From Polytrichum commune (lineage: Eukaryota > Streptophyta > Polytrichopsida > Polytrichales > Polytrichaceae), in contig OX485807.1 of the NCBI GenBank assembly GCA_950295325.1, positions 16,891,001-16,955,000 of the forward strand: a DNA stretch of 64,000 bases, read 5' to 3'. The position numbers and the translations under genes are program-made. Below, one piece after another: positions 11,500-22,563 of the stretch. Under the pieces are notes generated by a model that was given only the letters and a program-made list of their open reading frames with translations, was not told where the DNA came from and made no database searches. Position 1 is the first letter of the stretch, and every line of letters begins with the position of its first letter.

Positions 11500-12429
11500 C
11501 AAAACTAAATGCTCCAATAAGAGACTTTGCACATCCGCATAAGTATAAGGCTAATCAATGTAAATCCAAGTATTCAAACAAAGTCATAAATTGAACTTTA
11601 AATCATTCACGCCCAACTATTACTAACAAGAGGTCAAACCCTCTTCAAGGCCAACTAGCCTTGGCTCCTAACCTTACATCCATGCACACACACGTGCTCC
11701 TATCTTGCTTCCCACGCACCCACACTTATAACACGTGGAGTGCCAAAGAGCACGAAGGAAAGAGATGATGAGCGAGGGAAGAATGAGGGATTATATAGTG
11801 AGTTTGAGGGGTGAGCACCCTCAAGGCTCACGATAAGCCCTCGAGATTTCCTCCTACTTTGTAGGCTCTTATCCTATCTCCTAAGCCTTCCTCCCTCAAA
11901 TGATCAACAAGGATCCTAATTCAAACATTTAACTAACCTTGGCTTTCTACATACCACACTTTACCAAGGTTTGTTCTTCTCCTACTTAAATCCACTCCAC
12001 AAAAGCCTAATGATTCAAACTAAGCTTTCTTCAAGCTTCACTCTTTTTATATTTTTGTGAATAATCATAAATCACCAAAACACCACTTGTAATGTTTTAC
12101 AAGTGTTAACAACCAATGTGGGCATCAATTTTGGGATCACACATGGATAAGAATCATCCAACCCTCGTCCTTCGACATCGCATTCATTTCATCATAGCAC
12201 ATATATGATTATGAATTGTCAAAATAACTTGAGTTACCTAGATGTTTTGCAATCACATTTTATGGAAAAAAAAACTATAGTTTAACTATATACATATAAC
12301 TATAATTAACATCCACATAATAAAGTACACTAGAATAGCAATAATAAACTAAGGGTGAACGTAAAGTCGTTAAAAAAAATTTCTCTTGGAACTGAGAAGT
12401 TGATGTATAGTTTCATTTTGCATTGTGTT
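11500..12429. other. No supported gene
   Basis: AT-rich sequence. An 11-bp inverted pair, CACTTGTAATG and its partner ending ACAAGTG at 12082-12104, could be a small palindrome. No coding evidence. Confidence 0.3.
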
Positions 12430-12665
12430 TGTTCATCTCAACAGAAACTGTTCATCTCAACAAGAGAAAATGTAGAGATCTAATACCACACCCAAAATCT
12501 CTTTCAAATATACAACACAATTGTAATTTGCTTTGTGCTTGTTCATCTCAACATTTTCTTTTGTTGAGATGAATAGTTTCTGTTGAAATGAACAAACACA
12601 AAGCAAAATACAATTGTGTTGTATATTTGAAAAAGATTTTGGGTGTGGTATTAGATCTCCACATT
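12430..12665. repeat. Long inverted repeat (hairpin-forming)
   Basis: The left arm 12468-12552 is matched, inverted, by 12582-12665 with few mismatches over about 84 bp. The matched region includes AATACCACACCCAAAATCT and AATATACAACACAATTGTA. The turn region 12553-12581 and the flank 12430-12467 repeat a GTTCATCTCAAC word. A transcript would fold into one long stem, so this is either a fold-back MITE or a small-RNA source. The - strand open frame across it is a by-product. Confidence 0.75.
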
Positions 12666-12989
12666 TGCCTTTAAGGGTTAAATAGGTGAGGACTAGACCA
12701 TGTTCGCTAAGGTCCCCCTCAATACTTTCGATGGAATTTGGGGCCAAGAGAGAACTTTAAGGGTTGTTGTTGATAGGTGTTACGATGTACTAAAATCATA
12801 GAAATATACAGTAATAATCGGTTGGTGAATTAAAAAAATAAAAATAAAAATCATAGAAGTGGTACAACATATTATACAAGTCATAACTTTATTTTTGCGA
12901 CAACGGTACAAATGCCCTTTATTAATCATATACATGAACAAATCATGCAAACTCTAATATTCCACTTCATTCCGTCATCTTGACTTCCG

Positions 12990-13549
12990 TCATGCCAACC
13001 TCGTAGATGCTCCTGGCTTCCGGCGAGGGTCCATTTTTGGAAGAGGATTCGGCCGAAGTAAATCAACATAGCTAATCGTTCGGTCTTTTATCCGTTCCTT
13101 CAACGGTAGCCGATGAGGTGATAATCCTCTCATCTTCTTACAAATAGGCAAAGTCTTTGAAGATTCACCTGCTATCTTGACTATTTCAATGTCGATTGAA
13201 GTCTCATCCACATCCACATCCCCGGCTTCTTCAAAATATCCGCACATAAATCAATCAGATCATTTAGATCTCCACCCACGCATTGTGTGTTGTGTTTCTA
13301 CACCGTATCGATATCAAAGTTGTCCGCATATCGTCGTTGTTCCTCCTCCGTCCTCATCCTCCAAACTTGTGTAGATTGTGAGAAGGGAGTCATGACATAT
13401 TCATCACAAAATTGATCCCTAACACTTCTATCATCTCTCTCACGCTCGGGTGTTAGATTGAATGGAATATGAAGATCGTCTAAATTGTATATCTCCTCAT
13501 CGCATTCTAGACCCTCAAACATGACTGTCTCCTTTCCCATCCTATCCAT
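12990..13549 (-). pseudogene. Two unrecognised acidic open frames, possibly one broken gene
   Basis: Frames 13549-13298 and 13247-12990 on the - strand are hydrophilic and rich in Asp, Glu and Arg (for example RTEEEQRRYADNFDID and DVDVDETSIDIEI). Codons look protein-like, but no domain is recognisable. They could be parts of one gene disrupted between 13298 and 13247, since the first frame reads sensibly for some codons past its stop. The acidic composition recalls the tail of the hAT transposase at 17.7-17.9 kb, but I see no alignable match. Confidence 0.25.
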
Positions 13550-13815
13550 GATATTCTACCTTCGTTATATATATAAGTCTCAATGATCTACTTATATATT
13601 GAGCTCTAAGGACTTGATGACGATGACCAATAATTGATATAATCCAATATGTAGAGGATCCAATTCTCGTTGGTAAGATAAAGTCAACGCAATCGGAATA
13701 AAAATAAAGTTGGTTAGGTAAAAAATGTACACTTTTGAAAAAGTCTTCCGACATCCGCATTGGAAACCTCTTTGATACCTCTTTGAACTTTCCATATTTG
13801 ATTAGTTATCCACTC

Positions 13816-14460
13816 ATTCAACAAATCACTAATTTGTGCTTCAACCTTAGTGGTTCATATGGTTTCACACCCCATGTCGCGCATCCGAATGCATTTTCAT
13901 TCAACAAGTCACTAATTTGTGCTTCAACCTTAGTGGTTCATATGGTTTCACACCCCATGTCGCGCATCCGAATGCATTTTCATTCAACAAGTCACTAATT
14001 TGTGCTTCAACCTTAGTGGTTCATATGGTTTCACAACCCATGTCGCGCACCCGAATGCATTTTTATTCAACAAGTCACTAATTTGTGCTTCAACCTTAGT
14101 GGTTCATATGGTTTCACAACCCATGTCGCGCACCCGAATGCATTTTTATTCAACAAGTCACTAATTTGTGCTTCAACCTTAGTGGTTCATATGGTTTCAC
14201 AACCCATGTCGCGCACCCGAATGCATTTTCATTCAACAAGTCACTAATTTGTGCTTCAACCTTAGTGGTTCATATGGTTTCACACCCCATGTCGCGCATC
14301 CGAATGCATTTTCATTCAACAAGTCACTAATTTGTGCTTCAACCTTAGTGGTTCATATGGTTTCACACCCCATGTCGCGCATCCGAATGCATTTTCATTC
14401 AACAAGTCACTAATTTGTGCTTCAACCTTAGTGGTTCATATGGTTTCACAACCCATGTAT
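13816..14460 (+). repeat. 83-bp tandem repeat (about 7.8 copies)
   Basis: Unit starts are at 13816, 13899, 13982, 14065, 14148, 14231, 14314 and 14397, exactly 83 bp apart; the last copy stops near 14460. Units differ at few positions (ACACCCC or ACAACCC; GCGCATCC or GCGCACCC). The variants alternate in blocks, which suggests recent amplification of multi-unit segments. Open frames through it arise because the unit lacks stops in two frames. Confidence 0.95.
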
Positions 14461-15295
14461 TTTCAGATACAACAACTCAATAGATACATGTTACTTATCT
14501 TCTTGGTAGTGGTAGAATGCGTTTGCTTAAGTATCTCAGATCGAAGCTAGGATATGCATGCATGGTGTAAAAATAAGATAAAATTGGAGCTTTTGGATAT
14601 GGTATGTCTAATGTCTTGTGTAGTGTTGCCGCATCATCTTCATGTTTACCCTCTAATTCTAAAATGTTCATATGTTTCTTCAAATGATGAAGATGGTAGC
14701 CCAATCCATTGCATCCACTTCAAGCCCACAAATAAAGACCCGCATAAGAGCATCAAGGGGCTTCAAGTTCACCCTATTGCGCAAGTGCCATCAAGTAGCA
14801 ATGCTAGGAGGGTACCCTTTGACTATTCGGAAAAATGCAACTACCTTTTAGACATCACCAACTATTCCGGGGCTTTATAGCTATTGAGATTTGTTTAGAC
14901 CCTAATTTAGCCTTGGACGGGTTCAAATCTACTTTGGACGGGTTCTAAATACAACATTAACAAAATCCCCCCCAAAAAGGTACAAATATCAATTATATTA
15001 TGTCATATAGAGCATGTGAATATAAGCATAATGCAATCAATCCACTAATATCCAATCAAAATATCAATCTTGAAGTGCTAGTGAATAAGAATTAGTATAT
15101 TTAAACATGTTGAACATTTAAAAAACAAACGAGACACTTATCCTTAATAATATGACTTAACACCAACATAGATCCTATGTTTATTTTTTAGAATCTACGT
15201 TTATATTCTAATTATATCTGACATATATTATATTTAATTAAACTTTTATTTAATTAAATAATCATCCATTAAATTAATTAATTAATTTAACGAAC
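14461..15295. other. No supported gene
   Basis: An open frame at 14554-14880 (+) has no recognisable domain. From about 14880 the sequence is very AT-rich and ends in an ATTAATTAATTTAA run just before the C-rich tract. Confidence 0.3.
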
Positions 15296-15425
15296 CTCCC
15301 CTCCCTTCCCTCTCCCTCCTCTCTCCCGCCCCCCCCCCCCCCCGTCCGGCCCCCCCTCCCCCTCCCTCCTCTCTCCCTCCCCCCCCGTCCGACCTCGTTC
15401 CCCCCCGTCCGCCCCCGTTCCCACT
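15296..15425 (+). repeat. C-rich tract, copy 2 (left flank of the hAT gene)
   Basis: Same CGTTCCC, CGTCCG and poly-C composition as the tracts at 10856 and 21975. It lies about 30 bp upstream of a TATA-like box for the hAT transposase, so it may mark the left part of that element. Confidence 0.55.
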
Positions 15426-15452
15426 CTAGATTCGTTAACCTCTTCCATGATT

Positions 15453-15463
15453 ACTATAAATTA
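15453..15463 (+). promoter_or_regulatory. Possible TATA box for the hAT transposase
   Basis: ACTATAAATTA lies about 235 bp upstream of the likely start codon. A splice acceptor (TTTGCAG at 15671-15677) just before the ATG suggests a 5' UTR intron between them. Confidence 0.35.
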
Positions 15464-15691
15464 AGGGTTCAAGGTGCCATTTTTGCCTCCATTGTCATAG
15501 TGTGTCTCAAGACTTTTGATTCTCCTCTAAGGAGTGAGGATTGAATGCGTGAGACCCGATTGCAGAGGATACTTTGTCCATTCTGGTCACTGTGAATTAG
15601 GGATGCCCTTGTGGCACTCTTGAACAGGACCTAGTATGCGATCAAAGCTACTTGCTCTACATTGTTTGTATTTGCAGGTTTTGTTGAAGTC

Positions 15692-18615
15692 ATGCCACGC
15701 CGAAATGATGCATGGGATCATTGGTACGAGAATAAGGGGCTAGTTCCCGGTAAATCACAAAGGCAGGTTAAATGTAGGTATTGCTCATTCGTCATATCTT
15801 ACCGAGGAAATAGAATGTTGGCCCACCTTGGTTATAGACCTCCTTTAGGGGGTGCTTCTGATGTTTCCTCATGTAGGATGGTACCCCCGCATATTAGGGT
15901 CTTGTTTGAAAATTGCGGAGGCAATGTGCCCTTACATGTAGGCATTGTAAATGAGGACTCTCCGATGCGAGATGATGTACCTCTAGAACCTATTATAGCG
16001 GACTCCGTAGTTAGTGAAACAGAGCCTTTGCTTATGTCCCAATCCACTCAGCATTCTGATCTTGTGATATATAGCACACCTCCTCGTGAACTACGTCAAC
16101 TCAACATACCGGAGGGGTTCAATGTGTCAACAAAACAACTCCTCGATAGAGCATGGGCAACGGCTTTTTATGAAGCTAACATTCCTTTCAACATTGTGAG
16201 ACATCCAACATTTGTTCATGCTGTGCGTGAAACTGCCCGTCATCGAATGCCAGCCTACACACCACCATCGTACAATGCCATCCGTACGAAGTTGTTAACT
16301 GATAAAAAGGTTGACCTAGACATGGAAGTGAAGGAGAAGCTGGGGAATTCCGTTGACAAATACGGCGTTACAATATGTTGTGATGGATGGGACAACGTGC
16401 AAAACAGACCTCTCCTAAACGTTCTTCAATGTGGCACAAAGGGAGACGTCTTCTTGGGTACCATTGATACCACGGGGAATCACAAGGATCATGTCTACGT
16501 TGCTGCTCAAATTCAACCATTTGTGGAAAATGTTGGTCGACATAATGTGGTCCAAGTTTGCACCGACAATGTCCCGGTTATGGCCTCCGCTTGCCGCGAC
16601 TTGATTCAAGCAAATCCCGATCTATATGTTCAAGGATGTGCTGCGCATTGCCTAGATCTCCTCTTAGAAGATTGGGGGAAGGAGGAATGGGTGAAAAAGT
16701 TGGTAAAAAAAGGGCGCCATATTTGTGTTTTTATAAAAAAAACCATCACGCTCCTCAAGCTATATTCCGGAGGTTGTCACCAAATCTCTCACTCCGCCTA
16801 CCTGTAGAGACCCGTTTTGCAACAAGCTTCATCATGATAGAACGTCTTCTTCAAGTACGCAATGCTTTGGAAAGAATGGTGGTTGATGATGATTGGTCTA
16901 CTCTAATGCGTGATTTGAGGAGGAGATCAGGCACCGTTTAGACGAAGGGCTTTGCAGTGCGACGCTTTATACGTTCCGATGGATTCTGGAACACGTGCGA
17001 AAATTTCTTGTATATGGTGATCCCGGTTGTTAAAGCTCTTCATGTATTTGATGGCAAGGCGCCTGCAATGGGATTGGCTTGGAAGGCCATGAATGATTTA
17101 CAAACCCATATTCGTGGATTCAGTAAACCTCCATTTCGCTTAAGCCCTGAGCTTGCTACAAATGCTATGGTAACGTTTGAAAATAGATGGAGGTTGATGT
17201 TGAATGATCTTCATTGGGCTGGAGCGATGTTAAATCCGCTTCTACGTGGTTGGGCCCCACTCCATGAGCATGAGAATTCGAGGCCAATCCTAAATCAAGT
17301 TCTTCGCATACTTACTCCAGATCAAGACACTTATGTTCAAATCCTCCACCAGTACCAAGATTTCCTTGAAAATCGAGGGCCTTTTGCTGATTCTACAGAC
17401 CCGAACGTGCATGCCACACCTCTCCATGAATGGTGGGATGCAATGGGAGGTGGAGCTAAGGCCCTCCAAACAATAGCCAGACGTATCCTTGCACAAATAT
17501 GTTCCGCGTCCGCATGTGAGCGCAATTGGAGCATGTATTCATATGTTCACAACAAGAGTCGCAATCGCTTGAAGCATAGTCGTGCTGAGGACCTCGTCTA
17601 CATATATACCAATAGTAGGCTCATTCGACATCGGAGGGGCCCGAGACCTACACAATGGTACGAAGTGAATGAGGTCCATTCTGACGATGACCTTGACGAA
17701 GAAGATGACAACGAAGTTGACGTGGATCCAAATGATAGGGCCGGAAATGATGACGACAACAATGTTGATAACATTGACGATGATTTGGATGATCTCGATT
17801 CAGAGAAATCTGATTCTGATGATGAAGATGAGGGTTATAATAGTAATGATAGAAACCTTGGGGTGTTTGATTTTGATGAAGCGGATGTCCCCCATAATAA
17901 CGATGGAATGCATGACGATCATGAGGGGTCTATTGGAGGTCCACCCCTTGAAACCCTCCATACTGGACAAGGTTGTCGCCTTGACCATAATGTTGCTATG
18001 GGGGCAACAGAGAATGTAGGAATTGAAGTAGATTCCTTGCAACCTCACAGCGATTCCTTTTCTTTTGGTGGAGGTGACAATGTACTACCCGCAAACGAAC
18101 CAACGCATGTTCAACAAGATCCACTTCCAGCCAGAGTACATTCCGAATCCATGGACGCCTCCCTCATATCCAACCATCGTACCGAAGTTCAAATGTCCAA
18201 TGTTGCTGAAATGCCTATAACCCGATGTCGTGCTCTTCAAGGAATTGCATCCACCTCTACTGTGCAAGTGCATGCACAACGTCAACATCGTCCTCTCACT
18301 CGAAGTATTGCCAATACTTCTAGATTGGGTGTTTCATTAGCAACTACTGTGGGTGCTACTTTGGTTGCTATACACAATGTTTCAAGTCGTGGTAGGGGTG
18401 GAGGGCGCCATAGAACTACGAGAGGTGTCAAACGTACTAGGAAGAGGTATCAAGGAAGATCGCTTCCGTTTACTGCTGAAGACTACAATGAAGATGAGGG
18501 TAGACCACATCTAGATGAAAATGGCATACAGGATGCAGAAGGCTCCCGGCCCACCAAGAAGATAATTATCTCACAACGTGACCGAGAGTTGCGTCTTCGG
18601 AGCGCGACTCCCTAA
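15692..18615 (+). pseudogene. hAT transposase (BED finger, DUF659, hAT dimerisation), frameshifted
   Basis: Transposase of the hAT superfamily. The likely start is ATG at 15692 (MPRRNDAWDHWYENK), after a splice acceptor. A BED-type zinc finger follows at once (VKCRYC... MLAHLGY, residues about 25-50). A DUF659/RNase-H-like core comes at about residues 165-340 (CCDGWDNVQNRPLLN, QVCTDNVPVMAS, GCAAHCLDLLLEDWG). The hAT C-terminal dimerisation domain ends in SASACERNWSMYSYVHNKS and YIYTNSRL near 17500-17620. A long Asp/Glu-rich tail follows. Two lesions break it: an indel in the run of eight A at 16735-16742 (frame 2 to frame 1) and a TAG at 16939-16941. Beyond each lesion the homology resumes cleanly, so decay is recent or partly assembly error. 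The gene faces the RING-like gene across about 700 bp. Confidence 0.85.
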
Positions 18616-19328
18616 ACAGATGATGATTTCAGCACAGACGAGTCTGAAGAGGACCCAAGATGTGTCGAAGCAAATGATCCCACAGTACGGATTCGAACGT
18701 AATGATTTTGCAAAAATGTGGTCTTTCGGTGTTCCCACGTAATACCGTAATTTATTACTTACGTCAAAATTGATACAACCTTAGGGCCTTCGGTGAGACA
18801 TTTAGACCACAAAGCGAATGCTACCTTCGTAGTTGTATCGTTTATTATGATGTATTATTCTTACGGTGAATAGAATTTTTTATTTATTTATTGAGCTTCT
18901 TGAAGCAAATTTTTTTATAAATATTGCAAGCCATCTATTGTTCGATTGTACATGCTTCGTTGGTGGCTTCCTATTTTTTGGAATATTTCTATGTGTTTTA
19001 CATAATTATATCTTTATATGTTATTCAATATTGGCTATGTAGTTATTAGTTAATAATACTCTTGGTGAGACTATCATATGAATGACTATTATTCAAGTAA
19101 GTTTTTAAAATTTTCAAAAAACATTAAAACATATGGCATCCATATGATATTTTTTACACGTTCTAATCACTTTGAAATGAAAAATTGTCAATAAATCCTC
19201 TTCATATTACATATTTTTTTAACATAAAATATGTTCATTGTGTCCAAAATTTTCCTCCCTTCATGTACAACTTTCTAAACAATCTACAAAAATTCCTAAT
19301 CCGAATTTGAATCGAGGTCTATAGCCAC
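18616..19328. other. Convergent intergenic spacer
   Basis: AT-rich sequence between the 3' ends of the hAT transposase (+) and the RING-like gene (-). No coding signal and no obvious terminator motif beyond general A/T richness. Confidence 0.4.
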
Positions 19329-21308
19329 TCAACTAGCTGGATGAAGATGAAGTCCTCGTCGTGCTCGTGATGATTCACCAGCTTCCATGTTTCGCGCTAC
19401 TCCACGGGTGAGATATGGGCGACTTCCGGGAGACAATGGAATGGCATTACGTGGTCTGGGCCCACCATTTAGCCATTTCAAAACCGCATCACCTGTAACT
19501 CTATGCAAGATTGCATCAATTGCACTCAATTGCAACCTATTCTGGTGGTACCCCTTCTCTAATTCCAATTCAAGTCTCGGATCCCGTTCCATAGGCATGT
19601 CATCTGCATCTTGTTCCAAATCATGCTCCGATACTGATTCGAGACCTGCTGCATTGTACCAAGGAGGGTGTTTGCTGCTTTTTAATTGTCTGCTTGTTGT
19701 ATCCCAATGCCAACCAAAAGTTTGGTAAAAAAATCTTTTCAAGCCATGCTCGGGGGGCTTGTTGAGATACAACTCGTCTGCAACATACAAAATTTGACGT
19801 GCACTCCGTGTCCATGCTCCATTTTTGTTCTCGTTCCATAGCTCAACCTTGGTACAATTGTATAACCGACTCCACTCAACACACTGCCCATCAAACTCTT
19901 GAAGTTCAAAAGGAAAGTCCCATGGCTTTAACATCCACTCGTTAGGCATGTAATCCCAAAAGCCAAATTGGAGGTACAAACGAGGGTGAAAGGGTGATCT
20001 ACAATGAGGACATTGGCGGTTCTTGATCATATTCCCTATTAGACATTGTGGATGGAATTGGGCCCCACATGATCCAACTTGAAAGCATCCCTCTGGGCCA
20101 AATGGACATTGGCAAATCGCACACACGGATCCGTAAAAAATCATTGGATGTGGATTTGGCCATAACTTCTTACCAATCATGCGGACAGGATATTCATGCA
20201 CTTGTTGCATATCCCAATGGTGATTTTCATCCGGCACTTGCTTCCAATCGATGCTCCCGCTTGGCAATGTCCAATTACACTCATCCCACCAACTAGGGTA
20301 CATTTGCTCATCTTCTGGCCACAAAGTGAGCATCATGTTCCGCATTCTCTGATTGCGGTTCCATTCTTTCTGGATGCTCTCAAACTCAGCTTCAAATTGC
20401 CGGGCCTTTGCCATAGCAAATAATGTGCATGTCCTCATATTTTTGGGCTCCACAATCGCATCCAAGAGAAATTTCTTTAGCTTGCCATTCTGCTCCTCTA
20501 GTTGACCAAGAATATCAATGTCAATCTTGGCTTTGTAATCAACAACAACTTCATTGACCACTTGAAGTTGTTGATGCATGTCAACCACCTCTTTCTGCAA
20601 AGCCTCCATCTTTGATTGCATTACTTGATTCATCGTACATACTTCCAAAGTTTGTGACTTTGCAATCCTAGCTTCTTCTAAAGCTGTGTCCCTCTCTATT
20701 TGCAAAGACTGAAAATTACTGTCAGTTGTTGCCATTGGTGCACTGCTTGAACTGCCAGCCCCCCCCATCGTAAGTGTTGCAACTTGATTTTCCAAATCGA
20801 GAATCCTTGCTTTGTATTCACGAATTTCCTCAACATGTTGCTTACGCAATTCTTCCATTTTGCTCTCCAATGTGTCCCCTCCAAGTTCACCAAGGTTTAC
20901 CTCGTTACCCACATCGTTGACCAAATTGTTGACCTCAACTTCTACAATGTTTTCTTGGTTTACGGTATCCTCCATGCCGTCCTCCATATTTGCAACCACC
21001 TCCCCACTTACTGTCTCAATGTCATTGTCTACTCGACAAAAATGACGTGGCCTTTTTGGTTCCCGACCATCTGGCACTGGGGTCCTAGGATCATCTACTA
21101 GTCTGGAATTCTCCCTGAACCATTCCGGAACGGGAATGTATGAAATATCTGGAACTGTGCACTTAGTGAATGCAATTCCAATAGCTCCAAATTTCTTTTC
21201 ATTCAGAGCACCCAAACTCGACCAATCCACTCTAACTCGCAACACGTGCTCCGCATACATCATACATGCCACTGACTTCGGAATTGCGCCCTTGCGCCCT
21301 TGCGCCAT
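19329..21308 (-). CDS. Coiled-coil and RING-like zinc finger protein, passenger gene of the hAT element
   Basis: This frame of 659 residues is uninterrupted. Residues about 145-280 are heptad-rich coiled coil (EELRKQHVEEIREYKARI onward), and a second helical stretch follows at 300-325. A C3HC4-like cluster at about residues 394-434 has CAIC, then CGAQFHPQC, then CPHC, the spacing of a RING or PHD-type finger. The following 200 residues are Trp-rich and then charged. RING fingers usually serve ubiquitin ligases, but no substrate can be guessed. It converges on the hAT transposase and lies inside the probable element, so it may be a captured host gene or an accessory transposition factor. The first ATG (21308) may not be the original start; see the frame at 21261-21601. 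Confidence 0.65.
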   Translation of the reverse strand: MAQGRKGAIPKSVACMMYAEHVLRVRVDWSSLGALNEKKFGAIGIAFTKCTVPDISYIPVPEWFRENSRLVDDPRTPVPDGREPKRPRHFCRVDNDIETVSGEVVANMEDGMEDTVNQENIVEVEVNNLVNDVGNEVNLGELGGDTLESKMEELRKQHVEEIREYKARILDLENQVATLTMGGAGSSSSAPMATTDSNFQSLQIERDTALEEARIAKSQTLEVCTMNQVMQSKMEALQKEVVDMHQQLQVVNEVVVDYKAKIDIDILGQLEEQNGKLKKFLLDAIVEPKNMRTCTLFAMAKARQFEAEFESIQKEWNRNQRMRNMMLTLWPEDEQMYPSWWDECNWTLPSGSIDWKQVPDENHHWDMQQVHEYPVRMIGKKLWPNPHPMIFYGSVCAICQCPFGPEGCFQVGSCGAQFHPQCLIGNMIKNRQCPHCRSPFHPRLYLQFGFWDYMPNEWMLKPWDFPFELQEFDGQCVEWSRLYNCTKVELWNENKNGAWTRSARQILYVADELYLNKPPEHGLKRFFYQTFGWHWDTTSRQLKSSKHPPWYNAAGLESVSEHDLEQDADDMPMERDPRLELELEKGYHQNRLQLSAIDAILHRVTGDAVLKWLNGGPRPRNAIPLSPGSRPYLTRGVARNMEAGESSRARRGLHLHPAS

Positions 21309-21601
21309 CTTTCCAAATTGGAGATATTTCTAAGGATTGTTAAAAATCTCCATTTTGTCTCCACATCTTGAAGTTGGTTATAATTCGCACTGATGGACCT
21401 GCAATGTATCTCGTGACAAGGTCTTGGCCACAAACGATCAAAGTGAGGGAAGCCCACATATTGCATTGCAATATTCGCAGTCCACGGCTGTGGTACCCTC
21501 TCCCAACCTATCCTCGCTTTTTGGGTGTGGTCATCATAAATATCCCACTCCAACTCAGCGAACTTGCGTTGATATTTTTTTGGCCTCCCTTGATCTTCCA
21601 C
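21261..21601 (-). pseudogene. Displaced N-terminal part of the RING-like gene
   Basis: This frame of 113 residues (start ATG 21601) overlaps the start of the RING-like gene in another frame. The overlap is a tandem run of the 8-bp unit TTGCGCCC (plus strand, about 21287-21310). Reading with one unit fewer would bring both frames into register just after the Arg-Lys-Gly-Ala stretch, adding about 98 residues to the N terminus. The content (WERVPQPWTANIAMQYVGF) is protein-like but unrecognised. The shift may be a slippage duplication. Confidence 0.5.
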
Positions 21602-21974
21602 TTGCCATGTCTATAGATCCTCCACTTGCCATATCCACCCCAATTGTGGTTTTTAAGTCTAGTGTATAACTCTAAAGTTTTAAAATACTACTTGCACTTC
21701 ATAATAGTGCTACAAAAACATCCAAGCATACACTTTAAAATAGTGTTGCCGTGGAATAAGTTCAAAAATGTTGTTAAAAATTAAAGTAAAAAAACAACCA
21801 CCAAAAACACACCCACAAAACACGTGAGTATTTCCCCAATAAAGATAAAAGGGCCCCCAAATAGGGACCCCACACTCCCCCGAGTGCCCCGCGTGCCCCA
21901 CGCTCTCTTTAAGAGGAGGGCCGACCGGGCTCCCACAAGGAGTAGAATGAGGTAGATAAGTGGTCCCCCCACTT
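21602..21974. other. No supported gene
   Basis: Upstream flank of the RING-like gene on the - strand. A promoter could lie here but no clear TATA box stands out. Confidence 0.3.
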
Positions 21975-22282
21975 ATATACCCCGTCCTCCCTCCCGTTCC
22001 CATCCATCCCGTCCTATCCAAACCTCCTAAACCCGCTCCCACCCCCCGCTCCCCACGTTCCCACACGCTCCCCGCGTTCCCCCCCCCCCCCCCCCGTTTC
22101 CACTTACCTTCCCCCCGTTCCCCGTCCTCCCCCTCCTCCCTCCCCCCCCCCCCCCCGTTCCCCGTCCTCCCCCTCCTCCCTCCCCCCCCCCCCCCCCCCC
22201 CGTCCGACCCTTCCCCGCCCGACCCTCACCCCCGTCCGACCCCACGTTCCCCCGCGCTCCCCACCCGTTCCCCCCGTCTGAC
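21975..22282 (+). repeat. C-rich tract, copy 3 (right flank of the hAT block)
   Basis: A 300-bp C-rich region with three poly-C runs of 12-20 and repeated CCGTTCCCCGTCCTCC units. It shares CGTTCCC and CGTCCGACC words with the tracts at 10856 and 15296, in the same orientation. The Pro-rich open frame on the + strand and the Gly-rich one on the - strand are composition artefacts. Confidence 0.6.
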
Positions 22283-22484
22283 CTACACCATCCTTAGTAA
22301 TATTTTATTACTTTGATTTTAACAAAATGGTAAACACAATGGCAAAATGGTTTACATGCCAAGGGAAATATGCACATCCACGTCGGCATTTTTTGCCACA
22401 TAGGACGCCACCTTGGCAAGAAGGTAAGTATTTTACCCACCCTACCAGGTTGACCCTAGTTTGACCCTACGAGGAGCCTATTGT

Positions 22485-22563
22485 GTCGTGACGGAGGGGT
22501 CCGACCCGACACGACGCGTCATGACGGCACGACCCCGTCATGACGTCGCGATAGACAACCCTG
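22485..22563 (-). repeat. hAT-type terminal and subterminal sequence
   Basis: Read from 22563 leftwards the sequence starts CAGGGTTGTC, a common start of hAT terminal repeats. Several inverted GTCATGAC and ACGACGCG words follow. CpG content is far above the surroundings. Confidence 0.5.

Larger units (their letters stand above)
15296..22563 (+). mobile_element. Probable hAT transposon with two convergent genes
   Basis: I group the hAT transposase (+), the RING-like gene (-) and the flanking C-rich tracts because a hAT-type terminus closes the block on the right. Read from the - strand it begins CAGGGTTGTCTATCGCG at 22563. Its inner 70 bp is full of short inverted words (GTCATGAC twice), as expected for subterminal binding sites. 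The candidate 8-bp target site is CAAAGCAT (22564-22571). I did not find a matching left terminus or target copy, so the left boundary is only a guess. Confidence 0.4.

Noticed and set aside
13735-14550. Short proteins encoded by the 83-bp repeat
   Set aside because: 83 is not a multiple of three, so the frames change at each unit; they are by-products of a satellite.
21960-22316. Proline-rich protein (+) or glycine-rich protein (-)
   Set aside because: Both frames are products of the C-rich tract and contain only low-complexity composition.
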